A stretch of 64,000 bases of DNA from Cohnella kolymensis (GTDB taxonomy: Bacteria; Bacillota; Bacilli; Paenibacillales; Paenibacillaceae), in the NCBI RefSeq assembly GCF_000829465.1, contig NZ_JXAL01000003.1, positions 180,574 to 244,573 of the forward strand, given 5' to 3'. The number at the start of each line of letters is the position of its first letter. The stretch's first letter is position 1. Position numbers and translations under genes: made by a program. Under the pieces are notes generated by a model. The model made no database searches. It was not told the origin of the DNA and worked only from the letters and a program-made list of their open reading frames with translations. Below are positions 63,695 to 64,000 of this stretch, piece after piece.

Positions 63695-64000
63695 TATTAT
63701 GGAGAGTTTGATCCTGGCTCAGGACGAACGCTGGCGGCGTGCCTAATACATGCAAGTCGAGCGGAGTTGATGAGAAGCTTGCTTCTCTGATACTTAGCGG
63801 CGGACGGGTGAGTAACACGTAGGCAACCTGCCCACAAGATCGGGATAACATTCGGAAACGAATGCTAAGACCGGATAAACAGTCCTCTCGCATGGGAGGG
63901 TTGGGAAAGACGGAGCAATCTGTCACTTGCGGATGGGCCTGCGGCGCATTAGCTAGTTGGTGAGGTAACGGCCCACCAAGGCGACGATGCGTAGCCGACC
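63695..64000 (+). rRNA. 16S ribosomal RNA, 5' part (cut by window edge)
   Basis: The conserved opening GGAGAGTTTGATCCTGGCTC followed by AGGACGAACGCTGGCGGCGT, GTGCCTAATACATGCAAGTCG and GTGAGTAACACGTAGGCAAC identifies bacterial 16S rRNA. GTAGGCAACCTGCCCACAAG in the V1-V2 region is typical of Paenibacillus-related Firmicutes. Only about the first 306 bases are in the window. Confidence 0.98.

Overview
The window looks like a chromosomal segment of a spore-forming, low-to-mid GC Firmicute, most likely a member of the Paenibacillaceae. Support: the 5' part of a 16S rRNA gene at the right edge with a Paenibacillus-like sequence, a CotF-type coat protein and a SleB-type cortex hydrolase, strong AGGAGG ribosome binding sites with frequent GTG/TTG starts, and many lipoprotein ABC binding proteins. 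No tRNA, IS element, prophage or CRISPR array was recognised.

Layout. 1-4.1 kb (minus): a lipoprotein-permease-permease ABC importer followed by murQ, probably an amino-sugar or muropeptide uptake operon. 4.4-6.3 kb (plus): an ECF sigma factor overlapping a membrane anti-sigma factor with an RseB/LolA-like outer domain. 6.9-11.9 kb: an accessory patch of broken genes (solute-binding protein, isochorismatase-like hydrolase, amidase fragment joined to ankyrin repeats, DUF4288, HEAT-like protein). 12-14.2 kb (minus): a second, paralogous ECF sigma/anti-sigma pair whose anti-sigma factor carries an inserted SurA-like region. 14.3-19.4 kb: small stress/signalling genes, several with internal deletions or a local inversion. 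19.6-21.7 kb: divergent vanW-like and secreted-protein genes. 21.7-28.7 kb (minus): LysR, MFS, an amino dehydrogenase of the diaminopentanoate type, and a complete TAXI-TRAP transporter. 28.9-33.2 kb (plus): sucAB.

33.3-39.7 kb (plus) is the most unusual block. A regulator consisting of a diaminohexanoate-dehydrogenase-like N-terminus fused to a sigma-54 AAA+ activator sits upstream of a true kdd gene, a small membrane protein, kal, kce and an amino acid permease. Two near-perfect -24/-12 promoters precede kdd and the membrane-protein gene. The layout implies that a catalytic fold has been recruited as the sensor of the substrate of the same pathway. 39.8-47.5 kb (plus) is a bacterial microcompartment operon of the sugar-phosphate type (PduL, CoA-acylating aldehyde dehydrogenase, DeoC, TIM, RpiB, two BMC-H, three BMC-P, SorC regulator) with amphipathic N-terminal tags on five cargo proteins. 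47.6-59.4 kb (plus): azlCD, two duplicated DppB/DppC-like permease pairs with no ATPase or binding protein, an MFS exporter, two aldehyde dehydrogenases, a fatty-acyl-reductase-like SDR, an MBL hydrolase and a nicotinamidase-like hydrolase. 59.4-63.2 kb: a long-type threonine synthase, a CotF protein with a Gly/Gln-rich low-complexity tail, and sleB. 63.4-64 kb: tandem rRNA promoters and the start of 16S rRNA.

A caution applies to the whole window. About 25 single-base frameshifts interrupt otherwise complete genes, many at A/T or G homopolymers and including the TCA gene sucB. Most are probably sequence errors; some, mainly between 6.9 and 19.4 kb where larger deletions and rearrangements also occur, may be true decay. 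Frameshifted genes are listed once over their reconstructed span.
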